Below are positions 32,493-40,108 of a stretch of DNA of 64,000 nucleotides, in pieces. The number at the start of each line of letters is the position of its first letter. The first letter of the stretch is position 1. A program made the position numbers and the translations under genes. The DNA is taken from assembly GCA_048262255.1 (NCBI GenBank), contig JBLXFH010000005.1, positions 1 through 64,000 on the forward strand. The letters run 5' to 3'. The notes under the pieces were generated by a model, which made no database searches, had not been told where the DNA came from, and was given only the letters and a program-made list of their open reading frames with translations. The stretch comes from JABMNT01 sp048262255. GTDB lineage: Bacteria > Pseudomonadota > Alphaproteobacteria > Rhodospirillales > Casp-alpha2.

Positions 32493-32580
32493 GCGGTCGT
32501 GGCGGAACTGGTAGACGCGCAGCGTTGAGGTCGCTGTGGGAGATAATCCCGTGGAAGTTCGAGTCTTCTCGACCGCACCA
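32493..32580 (+). tRNA. tRNA-Leu (anticodon GAG), CCA encoded
   Basis: The 88-base sequence folds with acceptor GCGGTCG/CGACCGC, anticodon stem CAGCG/CGCTG around loop TTGAGGT (anticodon GAG, reading CUC and CUU), the long class II variable arm (tgggagataatcccgt) and a T-arm with GTTCGAGTC. The 3' CCA is encoded. A strong terminator follows directly. No integrase or att-like duplication is seen near it. Confidence 0.97.
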
Positions 32581-32583
32581 AAC

Positions 32584-32618
32584 ATCCCCGTCCTAGGTAA
32601 CTAGGCGGGGATTTTTTT
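32584..32618 (+). terminator. Intrinsic terminator of tRNA-Leu
   Basis: atccccg (32584-32590) with cggggat (32606-32612), plus an inner 5-bp stem cctag/ctagg around GTAA and a single bulged T, are followed by a run of seven T. It is an efficient Rho-independent terminator. Confidence 0.9.
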
Positions 32619-32810
32619 GATAACGGCGTGTTCTCCGTTACCGTTTTTCGCCGTTCAAAACGCTTTGAGACACACACGTAAAACGATGTATTGCGATTAT
32701 AAATAAAATCATAAATAAAAATTATGAAATAAAATAATACCATAACGTTTATTTATTGAACGAAATGTGCTTAAACAGTAGCTTCAATCAGATCTGGGAA
32801 TCTGAGTAAG

Positions 32811-33299
32811 ATGTTTATGTACAAAACAAACGCCGAATTGACGTTTCCGAACGACCTGACCGACGACATGAAGGCCGTCTATCTTTATTGGCTTGAGCGT
32901 CATGAAGGGCAGGGGAATTTGCCCAAATTGAGCGATATACATTTGATGGACTGGCATAAGCTGGCGTCCCGGATGTCTATTATTGATGCCATTCCGGATG
33001 AACAAATGGGTCTTCGGTTCTACTGGCGTTATGCGGGAACTGCATTGCGAGATTTTTTTGGCATCGAAATGTCGGGAAAAATGATGGACGAGGCCTTTGA
33101 TTCGAGTGCTTACAAGGCCATCTCCCCCACCTATTTTGAAGTCTACAAGACGGAAAAACCCCATCTTTGGAGCCGGTCCGCCGGAATTATGAATATCCGC
33201 GACAGCAGCCGGACCTATGAACGGGTCCTGTACCCGCTTCGAAACAGCAAGGGAGATGCCGGGGTCCGGCATTTTTGGGGTGTTTATAAACTCGACTGA
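32811..33299 (+). CDS. PAS_5-type domain protein of unknown role
   Basis: The 162-residue protein shows the PAS_5 (PF07310-like) layout: YLYWLERHEGQGNLPKLSDI near residue 25, LRFYWRYAGTALRDFFGIEM in the middle and TYERVLYPLRNS near the end. Such stand-alone proteins are abundant in Alphaproteobacteria; most are uncharacterised, and some are sensory or membrane-associated. No signal peptide or output domain is seen. It follows an AT-rich 190-base stretch after the tRNA terminator, which should hold its promoter. It is convergent with the following gene. Confidence 0.75.
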   Translation: MFMYKTNAELTFPNDLTDDMKAVYLYWLERHEGQGNLPKLSDIHLMDWHKLASRMSIIDAIPDEQMGLRFYWRYAGTALRDFFGIEMSGKMMDEAFDSSAYKAISPTYFEVYKTEKPHLWSRSAGIMNIRDSSRTYERVLYPLRNSKGDAGVRHFWGVYKLD

Positions 33300-33548
33300 T
33301 TAAAAGCCGGAGCGACGGGGTGGCCGGCACCAGATATTGCTGAGGTCCGAAACCAGCCATGAGACGGATATGGCTAAAACACCGGCCAACATCAGGGTTA
33401 CGCCAAACCAGACGGCCCGATCTGCCAAAAGTTCCGTTGGTGCCTGATCGCTCACGGAAAAGGAAAATACCCCAAAAAGTATCGCTGCGATACCAAGACC
33501 GGTTGCGATCATTCGGGTCAGCAATTGGGTTTTATAAATCTGGATCAC
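33300..33548 (-). CDS. Small membrane protein (two TM segments)
   Basis: The 82-residue product has two hydrophobic segments (about 12-33 and 47-66) separated by a short acidic loop, and a basic C-terminus (CRPPRRSGF). Translation starts at GTG, which overlaps the stop codon of the Sel1-repeat gene by 4 bases (GTGA), so the two are coupled. It is not recognised as a named family. The charge pattern would place both ends in the cytoplasm. Confidence 0.65.
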   Translation of the reverse strand: MIQIYKTQLLTRMIATGLGIAAILFGVFSFSVSDQAPTELLADRAVWFGVTLMLAGVLAISVSWLVSDLSNIWCRPPRRSGF

Positions 33549-34048
33549 TTTACGGCCTTGGGGTGCGCTTTAATCCATTCCAGTGCCATGGCTTCAGCTT
33601 TTGCGATTTCAGCTTCATTCAAGAGCGCAGAGGCTTTTTTCAGGTTCTGTTCAGCCCGTTCATGCCCGTTAAGGGACGAAATGTTAAACCACATCAGGGC
33701 TTTGATATAATTTTTTTCAACACCAAGGCCGTCACCGTACAAGTTGCCAATACCAAGCTGGGCTTGTGCAACACCCTGTAATGCAGCTTTTTGATACCAT
33801 TCCATGGCAACTTTAGGATCTTTTTCAACGCCCTGGCCGGCATGATACAGCCCGCCGACAAATCCCTGGGCTTCGCCTATGCCATCATCGGCAGAGGCTT
33901 TCCAATGTGTCAGGGCCGTTTCGTAATCACCTTTCAGATAGGCGTCCTTGCCTTTCCAGAAGTTTTCGGATGAAAAAAAGCTTTCGGCATGGGCCGGCAA
34001 GTTTAGGAGCAGGATAAAAAACAGAGTCGAGATAAAGGTGCGTCTCAT
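33545..34048 (-). CDS. Secreted Sel1-repeat (TPR-like) protein
   Basis: The 167-residue product starts with a signal peptide (MRRTFISTLFFILLLNLPAHA), then several Sel1-like repeats: YETALTHWKASADDGIGEAQ, GGLYHAGQGVEKDPKVAMEW, GNLYGDGLGVEKNYIKALMW. Such periplasmic proteins act as scaffolds in protein interaction. The ATG has AAGGGAAG upstream. Its stop codon overlaps the next small membrane-protein gene. It is divergent from the mgtE side, across a 467-base region. Confidence 0.85.
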   Translation of the reverse strand: MRRTFISTLFFILLLNLPAHAESFFSSENFWKGKDAYLKGDYETALTHWKASADDGIGEAQGFVGGLYHAGQGVEKDPKVAMEWYQKAALQGVAQAQLGIGNLYGDGLGVEKNYIKALMWFNISSLNGHERAEQNLKKASALLNEAEIAKAEAMALEWIKAHPKAVK

Positions 34049-34148
34049 GAGGCTTCCCTTGTATGAGTTTGACGAGGCCTAAACTACACGAGAACGATAC
34101 GGGTTGAAAAGAGCTTGCGCGGCCGCAGTGGTTTCCTTCAGTCCTGGA

Positions 34149-34179
34149 CCCAGGCCCGCCGGAATGGGGCGGGCCTGGG
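34149..34179. repeat. GC-rich 12-bp inverted repeat
   Basis: cccaggcccgcc (34149-34160) is perfectly complementary to ggcgggcctggg (34168-34179) around a 7-base loop. No T-run follows on either strand. On the minus strand it lies 31 bases after the candidate small-protein stop codon, so it may end that transcript in a Rho-dependent or processed way. Confidence 0.6.
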
Positions 34180-34209
34180 AAAGCTCTTACAAAGGGGGAA
34201 AGGCTGGCG

Positions 34210-34329
34210 TTACGGCGTGAGAGTTATCAAAACCGATGGCGCTCCGCCGGAAATTTGTTGCGCCAATGATAAGGCTACAGTCAATGCGACCAGCAACATA
34301 GCCAACCCAAATGCTTTAATCGTCGTCAT
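34210..34329 (-). CDS. Candidate 39-residue membrane small protein
   Basis: The frame starts at ATG (34329) with GGAGAAAGGAAG five bases upstream, one of the better ribosome sites in this part of the window. It encodes MTTIKAFGLAMLLVALTVAL followed by SLAQQISGGAPSVLITLTP: one clear transmembrane or signal-anchor segment (residues 4-23) and a short tail. It is too short for ordinary gene calling. No overlapping gene exists on either strand. It is not recognised as a known family; that it is expressed is inference. Confidence 0.45.
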   Translation of the reverse strand: MTTIKAFGLAMLLVALTVALSLAQQISGGAPSVLITLTP

Positions 34330-34406
34330 CACAACTTCCTTTCTCCAGGAATATGCGCGGCATTTCTACGATAAATAAAAACTATACGATTGGGCGGAAA
34401 TAGGCA

Positions 34407-34434
34407 GTGACGGACATCACGTGATGTCCGTCAC
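34407..34434. promoter_or_regulatory. Perfect 28-base palindrome upstream of mgtE
   Basis: gtgacggacatcac (34407-34420) is followed directly by its exact reverse complement gtgatgtccgtcac (34421-34434), with no loop. It lies 81 bases before the mgtE GTG and 77 bases upstream of the divergent small-protein start. A spacer-free repeat folds poorly as a hairpin, so it is more likely an operator for a dimeric or tetrameric regulator than a terminator. Confidence 0.65.
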
Positions 34435-34515
34435 ACATGGGCGTTGCTTGATGGGAATTGGCATTGGTGCTAAACGGTAGATCACTGTTGATCATATAAA
34501 AAGGGAGCCATAACC

Positions 34516-35943
34516 GTGAGTGAGCCGGAAAATGCGACCCCAGAGAACAATCAGCAGGAGCCCTTGGAAACGACCTCCGAAGAACTTGTCCATGACCTCG
34601 CCTCGGGTATTGAAGAAGAGGTTTTATCCGCCCTCGATTCAGGGAATGAAAGCCGTGTTCGCGGCCTGATAAAGGGCCTTCACTTTTCAGACATTGCGGA
34701 TTTGCTGGAACGAGTTGATGAAAGCCATCGCGCCAGCCTGGTTGACATTCTGCGGGACGACTTTGATGCGGAAATTCTGCCGGATCTGGATGAAACCGTC
34801 CGTGAAGGCGTTCTTGAAATGCTGGGTATTGAGGGCGTAGCCGCCGCACTGGCTGACCTCGATTCCGATGATGTTATTGAAGTTCTGGAAGAACTGGATG
34901 CGGCAGACCAGAAGCTGGTTCTTGAAGCCATCCCCGACAGCGACCGCCAGTTTATCGAGGAAGGTCTTTCCTATCCGGATGACAGTGCCGGCCGGATCAT
35001 GCAGCGTGAAATTGTCACGCTTCCCGCGTTCTGGACGGTTGGAGATACCATTGATTATCTGCGCAAAGCCGCAGATCAGGATGAAAATCCGCTGCCGGAC
35101 CATTTCTACAGTATTTTTGTTGTTGACCCGAAACATCAGCCGGTTGGCGCCATCCACCTCGATACGTTGCTCAGAACCCGGCGCCCAGTGAAGCTGGAAG
35201 AGATCATGGAGTCGGACCTCAAACAGATTCCGGTAACGGCAGATCAGGAAGACGTGGCCTTTCTGTTTCGTCAGCGCGATCTGGTTTCCGCGCCGGTGGT
35301 AGACGAGGCAGGGCGTCTTGTTGGCGTGATTACCATTGACGATATCGTTGACGTTATCGATGAGGAGCATGAAGAGGATTTCATGCGCCTCGGTGGCGTC
35401 TCGGAAGATGATATGTATGATGCGGCCATTGATACAACAAAAGCCCGTTTCTCCTGGCTGGTCATCAATCTGTTGACGGCAATTCTCGCCTCCGTAGTCA
35501 TTGGTTTGTTTGATGCGACGATCAATCAAATGGTTGCTCTGGCCGTTTTGATGCCGATTGTCGCTTCCATGGGAGGCAATGCGGGGACACAAACGCTGAC
35601 GGTGGCGGTCCGCGCTCTTGCCATGAAGGAAATCACGGCGACCAACGCTCGCCGCCTGATCGGCAAGGAATTGATGGTTGGCGGGATCAATGGCTGTCTG
35701 TTTGCTGTGTTGGCGGGCAGCGTCGCCTGGGGGTGGTTTGGCAGTGCGGCACTGGGTGCGGTGATTGCGGTTGCCATGGTCGTCAACATGATTGTTGCCG
35801 GTTTGGCCGGTACAACCATTCCCATTTTGTTGGACCGCAACAACATTGATCCGGCAATTGCTTCCAGTGTGTTTATTACGACGATTACCGATGTGGTCGG
35901 TTTCTTTGTCTTTCTGGGACTTGCCGCCACCTTTTTGCTCTGA
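34516..35943 (+). CDS. mgtE: Magnesium transporter MgtE
   Basis: The 475-residue protein has the cytosolic MgtE N domain (residues about 50-150, GLHFSDIADLLERVDESHRA), two CBS domains (about 160-280, ending VVDEAGRLVGVITIDDIVDV) and five C-terminal membrane helices, with LMPIVASMGGNAGTQTLTV and GTTIPILLDRNNIDPAIAS. The channel passes Mg2+ inward and closes when the cytosolic domains bind Mg2+. GTG start with AAAGGGAG upstream. No Mg2+-sensing leader was recognised; the only unusual upstream element is a 28-base palindrome. Confidence 0.94.
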   Translation: MSEPENATPENNQQEPLETTSEELVHDLASGIEEEVLSALDSGNESRVRGLIKGLHFSDIADLLERVDESHRASLVDILRDDFDAEILPDLDETVREGVLEMLGIEGVAAALADLDSDDVIEVLEELDAADQKLVLEAIPDSDRQFIEEGLSYPDDSAGRIMQREIVTLPAFWTVGDTIDYLRKAADQDENPLPDHFYSIFVVDPKHQPVGAIHLDTLLRTRRPVKLEEIMESDLKQIPVTADQEDVAFLFRQRDLVSAPVVDEAGRLVGVITIDDIVDVIDEEHEEDFMRLGGVSEDDMYDAAIDTTKARFSWLVINLLTAILASVVIGLFDATINQMVALAVLMPIVASMGGNAGTQTLTVAVRALAMKEITATNARRLIGKELMVGGINGCLFAVLAGSVAWGWFGSAALGAVIAVAMVVNMIVAGLAGTTIPILLDRNNIDPAIASSVFITTITDVVGFFVFLGLAATFLL

Positions 35944-35961
35944 CAAGTCGCTTGGTCTCTC

Positions 35962-35977
35962 TTTACGTTCGCGTCAA
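35962..35977. promoter_or_regulatory. LiuR-like operator before the merR-type gene
   Basis: TTTACGTTCGCGTCAA, 19 bases before the regulator ATG, is an imperfect inverted repeat resembling the LiuR motif (form TTGACGTTTACGTAAA). The two halves differ at two of seven positions. It suggests autoregulation. Confidence 0.45.
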
Positions 35978-35996
35978 CCTTCCGTAATCTCCGCTT

Positions 35997-36377
35997 ATGG
36001 GAAAAATGTATTCGATTACCGAATTGGCCAGAGAATTCGATGTAACGACCCGGACCATTCGTTATTACGAAGATAAAGGACTTTTGAGTCCTGTGCGTGA
36101 CGGCCAACGGCGCATTTACAATGCCCGTGATCATGTGCGTTTGCGTCTGATCATGCGGGGTAAGCGCCTTGCCTTTTCCCTTGATGAAATCCGCGAGTTG
36201 ATTGATCTTTACGATGCTGATGCAACGGAAGCTTCCCAGCTCAGCCGGTTTTTGGAATTGATACGTGAACGCCAGCGATCCCTTCGCCAGCAACAGCAGG
36301 ATATTTCTGAAATTTTGAAAGAACTGGATCAGCGCGAGGCCGAATGCGCGGGCCTATTGGCAGGTAAGTCGAATTGA
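35997..36377 (+). CDS. liuR: MerR-family regulator of branched-chain catabolism (LiuR-like)
   Basis: This 126-residue protein has the MerR winged helix (YSITELAREFDVTTRTIRYY and EDKGLLSPVRDGQRRIYNAR) and a C-terminal dimerisation coiled coil (LIRERQRSLRQQQQDISEIL). There is no cysteine metal site. This subtype is LiuR, which in Proteobacteria controls the leucine/isovalerate genes. A LiuR-like box lies upstream and another before ivd. The start may be 35997 or 36006. nadX follows after 10 bases, ivd after about 930. Confidence 0.85.
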   Translation: MGKMYSITELAREFDVTTRTIRYYEDKGLLSPVRDGQRRIYNARDHVRLRLIMRGKRLAFSLDEIRELIDLYDADATEASQLSRFLELIRERQRSLRQQQQDISEILKELDQREAECAGLLAGKSN

Positions 36378-36387
36378 TGGTGAGGTT

Positions 36388-37194
36388 ATGACGCTTAGAG
36401 TTGCAATCTGTGGGCTTGGTGCTGTCGGGATGCCGGTAGCGCGCTGGTTGGATAGTGGAATTGACGGACTGGATCTGGTGGCTGTCTCGGCTGCGCATGT
36501 GTCACAGGCGCAAGACCGCGTAGCCGGGTTCACAACGCCGCCGCCGGTTTTGCCGCTTGAGAAGCTGGCCGATGTGGCGGATGTGGTGGTTGAATGTGCA
36601 CCGCCGGAATGCTTTGCCTCTCTCGCCGAAACCGTGCTGCGGGCAGGTAAGACTTTCATGCCGCTCAGTGTCACGTCTTTGCTTCCGCGTATGGATTTGA
36701 TCGATCTGGCGCGGAGTTCAGGCGGCCGGATCATTGTGCCTTCAGGCGCCATTGTCGGGTTGGATGCTGTGCGGGCCGCCTCTTTCGGCACGATTTATTC
36801 GGTGGTCATGAAGACCCGCAAACCGCCAAAGTCATTGCGGGACGCCAAGTTTGTCGTGGAACAGGGATATGATCTTGAGGCTCTGACCGCGCCGCAGATG
36901 CTTTATTCAGGGACTGTCGCGGAAGCCGCCTCCATGTTTCCGGCGAATGTGAATATTGCCGTTGCATTGGCCTTTGCCGGTATCGGCCCGGAGAAAACGG
37001 CTTATGAAATCTGGGCCGATCCGGCAGTGGAACGCAACAGCCATACGATAAAACTCGATGCGGACTCGACCCGGTTCGAGATTTCCGTCGAAGGGGTGCC
37101 GACCGAAAAAACGCCGGGAACCGGGAAATTGACACCATTATCTGTTATGGCGACGTTACAGGGACTGGTGTCCAGTTTTCGTGTCGGCGTGTAG
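36388..37194 (+). CDS. nadX: L-aspartate dehydrogenase
   Basis: The 268-residue product has a Rossmann NAD(P) motif VAICGLGAVGMPVARWL at residues 4-20 and the family segments IIVPSGAIVGLDAVRAASFG, FPANVNIAVALAFAGIGPEK and EIWADPAVERNSHTIKLDAD. The enzyme interconverts L-aspartate and oxaloacetate/iminoaspartate and can feed NAD synthesis in place of NadB. Ribosome site GTGAGG. It is 10 bases after the LiuR gene; a role linked to amino acid catabolism is possible. Confidence 0.9.
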   Translation: MTLRVAICGLGAVGMPVARWLDSGIDGLDLVAVSAAHVSQAQDRVAGFTTPPPVLPLEKLADVADVVVECAPPECFASLAETVLRAGKTFMPLSVTSLLPRMDLIDLARSSGGRIIVPSGAIVGLDAVRAASFGTIYSVVMKTRKPPKSLRDAKFVVEQGYDLEALTAPQMLYSGTVAEAASMFPANVNIAVALAFAGIGPEKTAYEIWADPAVERNSHTIKLDADSTRFEISVEGVPTEKTPGTGKLTPLSVMATLQGLVSSFRVGV

Positions 37195-37200
37195 ATGACG

Positions 37201-37216
37201 TTAACGTAAACGTTAA
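37201..37216. promoter_or_regulatory. LiuR operator upstream of ivd
   Basis: TTAACGTAAACGTTAA is a perfect 7-bp inverted repeat (TTAACGT/ACGTTAA) with a 2-base centre. It lies 90 bases before the ivd ATG and matches the LiuR motif. A MerR-type mechanism would place it between -35 and -10 elements; TGACGT-like and TAAGAT-like hexamers flank it but are weak. Confidence 0.65.
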
Positions 37217-37305
37217 TTAAGATTCAACAATAATCGTCAAGCGGGGCATGCTAGTGTATAGGGCCATGCGCAAATGGCGGGTTCAACAGGGATGAGCAGA
37301 TTTTT

Positions 37306-38478
37306 ATGATTTCCAATGACTATCCCAGTTTAAGTTTCAATCACGGAGAACAAGCGGACATGCTGCGCGCTTCCGTTCGATCCTTTTCAGAAGAGGAAAT
37401 CGCACCCCGGGCCCACACAATAGATAAAAGTAACGATTTTCCAGCAGACCTGTGGTGCAAGATGGGAAAACTCGGTGTTTTGGGAATTACCGCAGATGAA
37501 CAGTATGGCGGTGCGGCCATGGGCTACCTGGAACATTGCATTGCCATGGAGGAAATCAGCCGGGCATCCGCTTCTGTTGGGCTGAGCTATGGAGCGCACT
37601 CTAATTTATGCGTTAACCAGATTGGGCGAAACGGCACAACAGCACAGAAGGAAAAGTACCTGCCCAGGCTCATTTCCGGGGAGCATGTGGGGGCGCTGGC
37701 TATGAGCGAGCCGGGTGCGGGGTCCGATGTGGTGTCCATGAAGCTGCGAGCCGACAAAAAGTCCGATCACTATGTTCTGAATGGCACGAAAATGTGGATC
37801 ACAAATGGACCGGATGCAGATACTTTGGTGGTCTACGCAAAAACCGATCCATCGGCCGGGCCACGCGGAATAACAGCTTTTCTGATTGAAAAAACCTTTA
37901 AAGGGTTTTCCACGGCTCAAAAACTGGACAAGCTGGGCATGCGGGGTTCCAACACCTGCGAACTGATCTTTACCGATTGTGAAGTGCCGGAAGAAAACGT
38001 GCTGGGCGGGGTCGGCAAGGGCGTCAATGTTTTGATGAGTGGTCTGGATTATGAGCGTTCGGTTTTGGCTGCCGGTCCCATTGGCATTATGCAAGCCTGC
38101 ATGGATGTGGTCGTACCCTACATTCACGATCGCAAACAGTTCAGTCAGCCCATTGGAACCTTTCAGCTGATGCAGGGAAAAATCGCCGATATGTACACGA
38201 CCATGAATGCCTGCCGGGCTTATGTTTATGCGGTCGCTGCAGCCTGTGACCGGGGCGAAACGGCGCGCAAGGATGCGGCGGGTGCCATCCTTTATGCGGC
38301 TGAAAAAGCCACCTGGATGGCGCTGGAAGCGATCCAGTGTTTAGGCGGTACGGGTTATATGAATGAAGCGCCGACCGGACGGTTGCTACGCGACGCCAAG
38401 CTCTACGAAATCGGTGCAGGGACATCGGAAATCCGGCGTTGGCTTATCGGTCGCGAACTGTTTGAGGAAACGATATGA
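37306..38478 (+). CDS. ivd: Isovaleryl-CoA dehydrogenase
   Basis: The 390-residue acyl-CoA dehydrogenase has the IVD-specific catalytic base Glu250 in SGLDYERSVLAAGP, the position unique to isovaleryl-type enzymes, and motifs ALAMSEPGAGSDVVSMKLRA, YVLNGTKMWITNGPDADTLV and ECLGGTGY-like QCLGGTGYMNE. It oxidises isovaleryl-CoA to 3-methylcrotonyl-CoA with FAD, passing electrons to ETF. It is the first gene of the liu-type operon behind the LiuR operator; the next gene overlaps by 4 bases. Confidence 0.95.
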   Translation: MISNDYPSLSFNHGEQADMLRASVRSFSEEEIAPRAHTIDKSNDFPADLWCKMGKLGVLGITADEQYGGAAMGYLEHCIAMEEISRASASVGLSYGAHSNLCVNQIGRNGTTAQKEKYLPRLISGEHVGALAMSEPGAGSDVVSMKLRADKKSDHYVLNGTKMWITNGPDADTLVVYAKTDPSAGPRGITAFLIEKTFKGFSTAQKLDKLGMRGSNTCELIFTDCEVPEENVLGGVGKGVNVLMSGLDYERSVLAAGPIGIMQACMDVVVPYIHDRKQFSQPIGTFQLMQGKIADMYTTMNACRAYVYAVAAACDRGETARKDAAGAILYAAEKATWMALEAIQCLGGTGYMNEAPTGRLLRDAKLYEIGAGTSEIRRWLIGRELFEETI

Positions 38479-38894
38479 CAGCGCCGGGGCCTGTATTCAT
38501 TGACTTTGGCGCTCCGATACAGCCGGAACCTTCCTGGAAGCGCTGCTGGCATGGCCGCGAGGTTCTGTGGAAAGTGTTCTGGGGCTGGTTCCTCTGTGGC
38601 CATGGGGTGATCTTGGGGTGCTCTGTCGGTTTTATGATGATCACCATGATTTTGGGCTTCGCCTTTGATCCGGCGTCGCTGAATGCCGGGTTTGCTGGCA
38701 TGGCAACGGGGGCGGTGTTGCTGGTGATAACGGTGGTTCCTTACGCGGTATGGTGCTGCGTTTCTCTATGGCGATGTGCTTTGAACTGCGTGAATAAGGG
38801 ATGGGGTTATGGCGTGCGCGGTTTGGTGCTCTTATATGTAGTTTCCCTTTTAATCCCGATTTCCAAATTGGCCCTTAGAGGCTTGCAGTTATGA
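38475..38894 (+). CDS. Uncharacterised membrane protein in the liu cluster
   Basis: The 139-residue product has three hydrophobic segments (about 38-62, 74-95 and 115-132) and a soluble N-terminus with several Trp and Pro (PSWKRCWHGREVLWKVFWGW). It overlaps ivd by 4 bases (ATGA) and the thiolase by 4 bases, so it is surely translated with them. No family was recognised. A transport or regulatory role in isovalerate use is only suggested by position. Confidence 0.7.
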   Translation: MTAPGPVFIDFGAPIQPEPSWKRCWHGREVLWKVFWGWFLCGHGVILGCSVGFMMITMILGFAFDPASLNAGFAGMATGAVLLVITVVPYAVWCCVSLWRCALNCVNKGWGYGVRGLVLLYVVSLLIPISKLALRGLQL

Positions 38895-40084
38895 TCTCAC
38901 CTGATCCCATTGTTATCGTTGGTGCCGCCCGGACTCCCATGGGCAGTTTTCAGGGGGCCTTGAATAATGTCAGTGCGCCGGAACTCGGCGGTATTGCCAT
39001 CAAGGCGGCCTTGGCGCGGGCCGATATTGCGGCAACGGAAGTCGAAGACCTGATCATGGGGCTGTGTCTGTTCGCCGGGGTCAAGCAGGCGCCTGCCCGT
39101 CAGGCTGCGCATAATGCCGGCATTCCCTGGTCTGCCGGAGCGACAACCATTTCCAAAATGTGCGGTTCCGCCATGAAGTCAACCATGCTGGCGCACGATA
39201 ATATTCTGGCGGGCTCGCACGATATAATGGTTGCGGGCGGAATGGAGAGCATGAGCAATGCCCCATACATTCTGCAAAAGGCCCGCACCGGTTACCGGCT
39301 GGGCCATGGTGACACGGTGAAGGACCATATGTTTATTGATGGCCTGGAAGATGCCTATGACGAAGGGCGATTGATGGGCACCTTCGCTGAAGATACGGCG
39401 GAGACATATCAGTTCACCCGCGACGACCAGGATGCCTTCGCTGTGGAATCGCTAACCCGCGCCCGCAAAGCCGTTGAAGACGGTACCTTTGCGTCGGAAA
39501 TTGAAGCGGTGACGGTATCTACACGAAAGGGCGAGACGGTTGTCAGTTCGGACGAGCAGCCCTTTAATGCCAGCATTGAAAAAATCCCTACACTGCGTCC
39601 GGCGTTTCGTAAAAACGGCACCGTCACACCGGCCAATTCCAGTTCCATTTCCGATGGTGCCGCAGCCCTTGTTCTGATGAAACGTTCGGAAGCGGAGAGA
39701 CGCGGGCTGACCCCTCTGGCGGCCATTCATGCCCACGCCACCCACGCCCAGGAACCCAACTGGTTTACCACGGCCCCCATTGGCGCTATCGAAAAGGTTC
39801 TGGGCAAAGCCGGATGGAGTATGGGCGATGTGGATTTATTTGAAGTGAATGAGGCTTTTGCCGTGGTCACTATGGCTGCGATGCGCGATCTCGACATCCC
39901 CCACGATAAAATGAACGTCTATGGCGGGGCCTGCGCGCTTGGCCATCCGGTCGGCGCATCCGGCGCGCGGATTCTTGTGACCCTTTTAAATGCGCTCACA
40001 AAACATGATCTGAAAAAAGGCGTGGCGAGTCTATGCATTGGCGGCGGTGAAGCGACGGCCATTGCCATTGAACGTTTGAATTAA
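38891..40084 (+). CDS. Acetyl-CoA acetyltransferase (thiolase)
   Basis: The 397-residue thiolase has active-site Cys91 (SKMCGSAMKSTML), His in GGACALGHPVGASGARILVT and the second Cys in SLCIGGGEATAIAIERL. The covering loop and length fit degradative/biosynthetic AcAT (thiolase II). It splits acetoacetyl-CoA or condenses acetyl-CoA; here it likely handles acetoacetate-derived acetoacetyl-CoA from leucine. It overlaps the membrane-protein gene by 4 bases; the SDR gene lies 24 bases downstream. Confidence 0.93.
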   Translation: MISPDPIVIVGAARTPMGSFQGALNNVSAPELGGIAIKAALARADIAATEVEDLIMGLCLFAGVKQAPARQAAHNAGIPWSAGATTISKMCGSAMKSTMLAHDNILAGSHDIMVAGGMESMSNAPYILQKARTGYRLGHGDTVKDHMFIDGLEDAYDEGRLMGTFAEDTAETYQFTRDDQDAFAVESLTRARKAVEDGTFASEIEAVTVSTRKGETVVSSDEQPFNASIEKIPTLRPAFRKNGTVTPANSSSISDGAAALVLMKRSEAERRGLTPLAAIHAHATHAQEPNWFTTAPIGAIEKVLGKAGWSMGDVDLFEVNEAFAVVTMAAMRDLDIPHDKMNVYGGACALGHPVGASGARILVTLLNALTKHDLKKGVASLCIGGGEATAIAIERLN

Positions 40085-40108
40085 TCACGAAAACGAAAGT
40101 TGGATATT

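Larger units (their letters stand above)
34049..34515. other. 467-base region between the Sel1 gene and mgtE
   Basis: This stretch has no long gene. It holds a GC-rich 12-bp-stem hairpin (34149-34179), a candidate 39-residue small-protein gene on the minus strand (34210-34329) and a perfect 28-base palindrome (34407-34434), each listed separately. An open frame on the plus strand (34115-34378) is not believed because it runs against the small gene and lacks a ribosome site. Confidence 0.6.

Noticed and set aside
32493..32618. tRNA-Leu as an integration (att) site
   Set aside because: No integrase, no direct repeat of the tRNA 3' end and no foreign gene cluster follow.
34115..34378. 87-codon plus-strand frame in the mgtE upstream region
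   Set aside because: No ribosome site, low-complexity start, and it runs against a better minus-strand small gene.
34687..35946. 419-codon antisense open frame opposite mgtE
   Set aside because: mgtE is unambiguous on the other strand; the antisense product is rich in His, Asn and Arg, as expected for a mirror frame.
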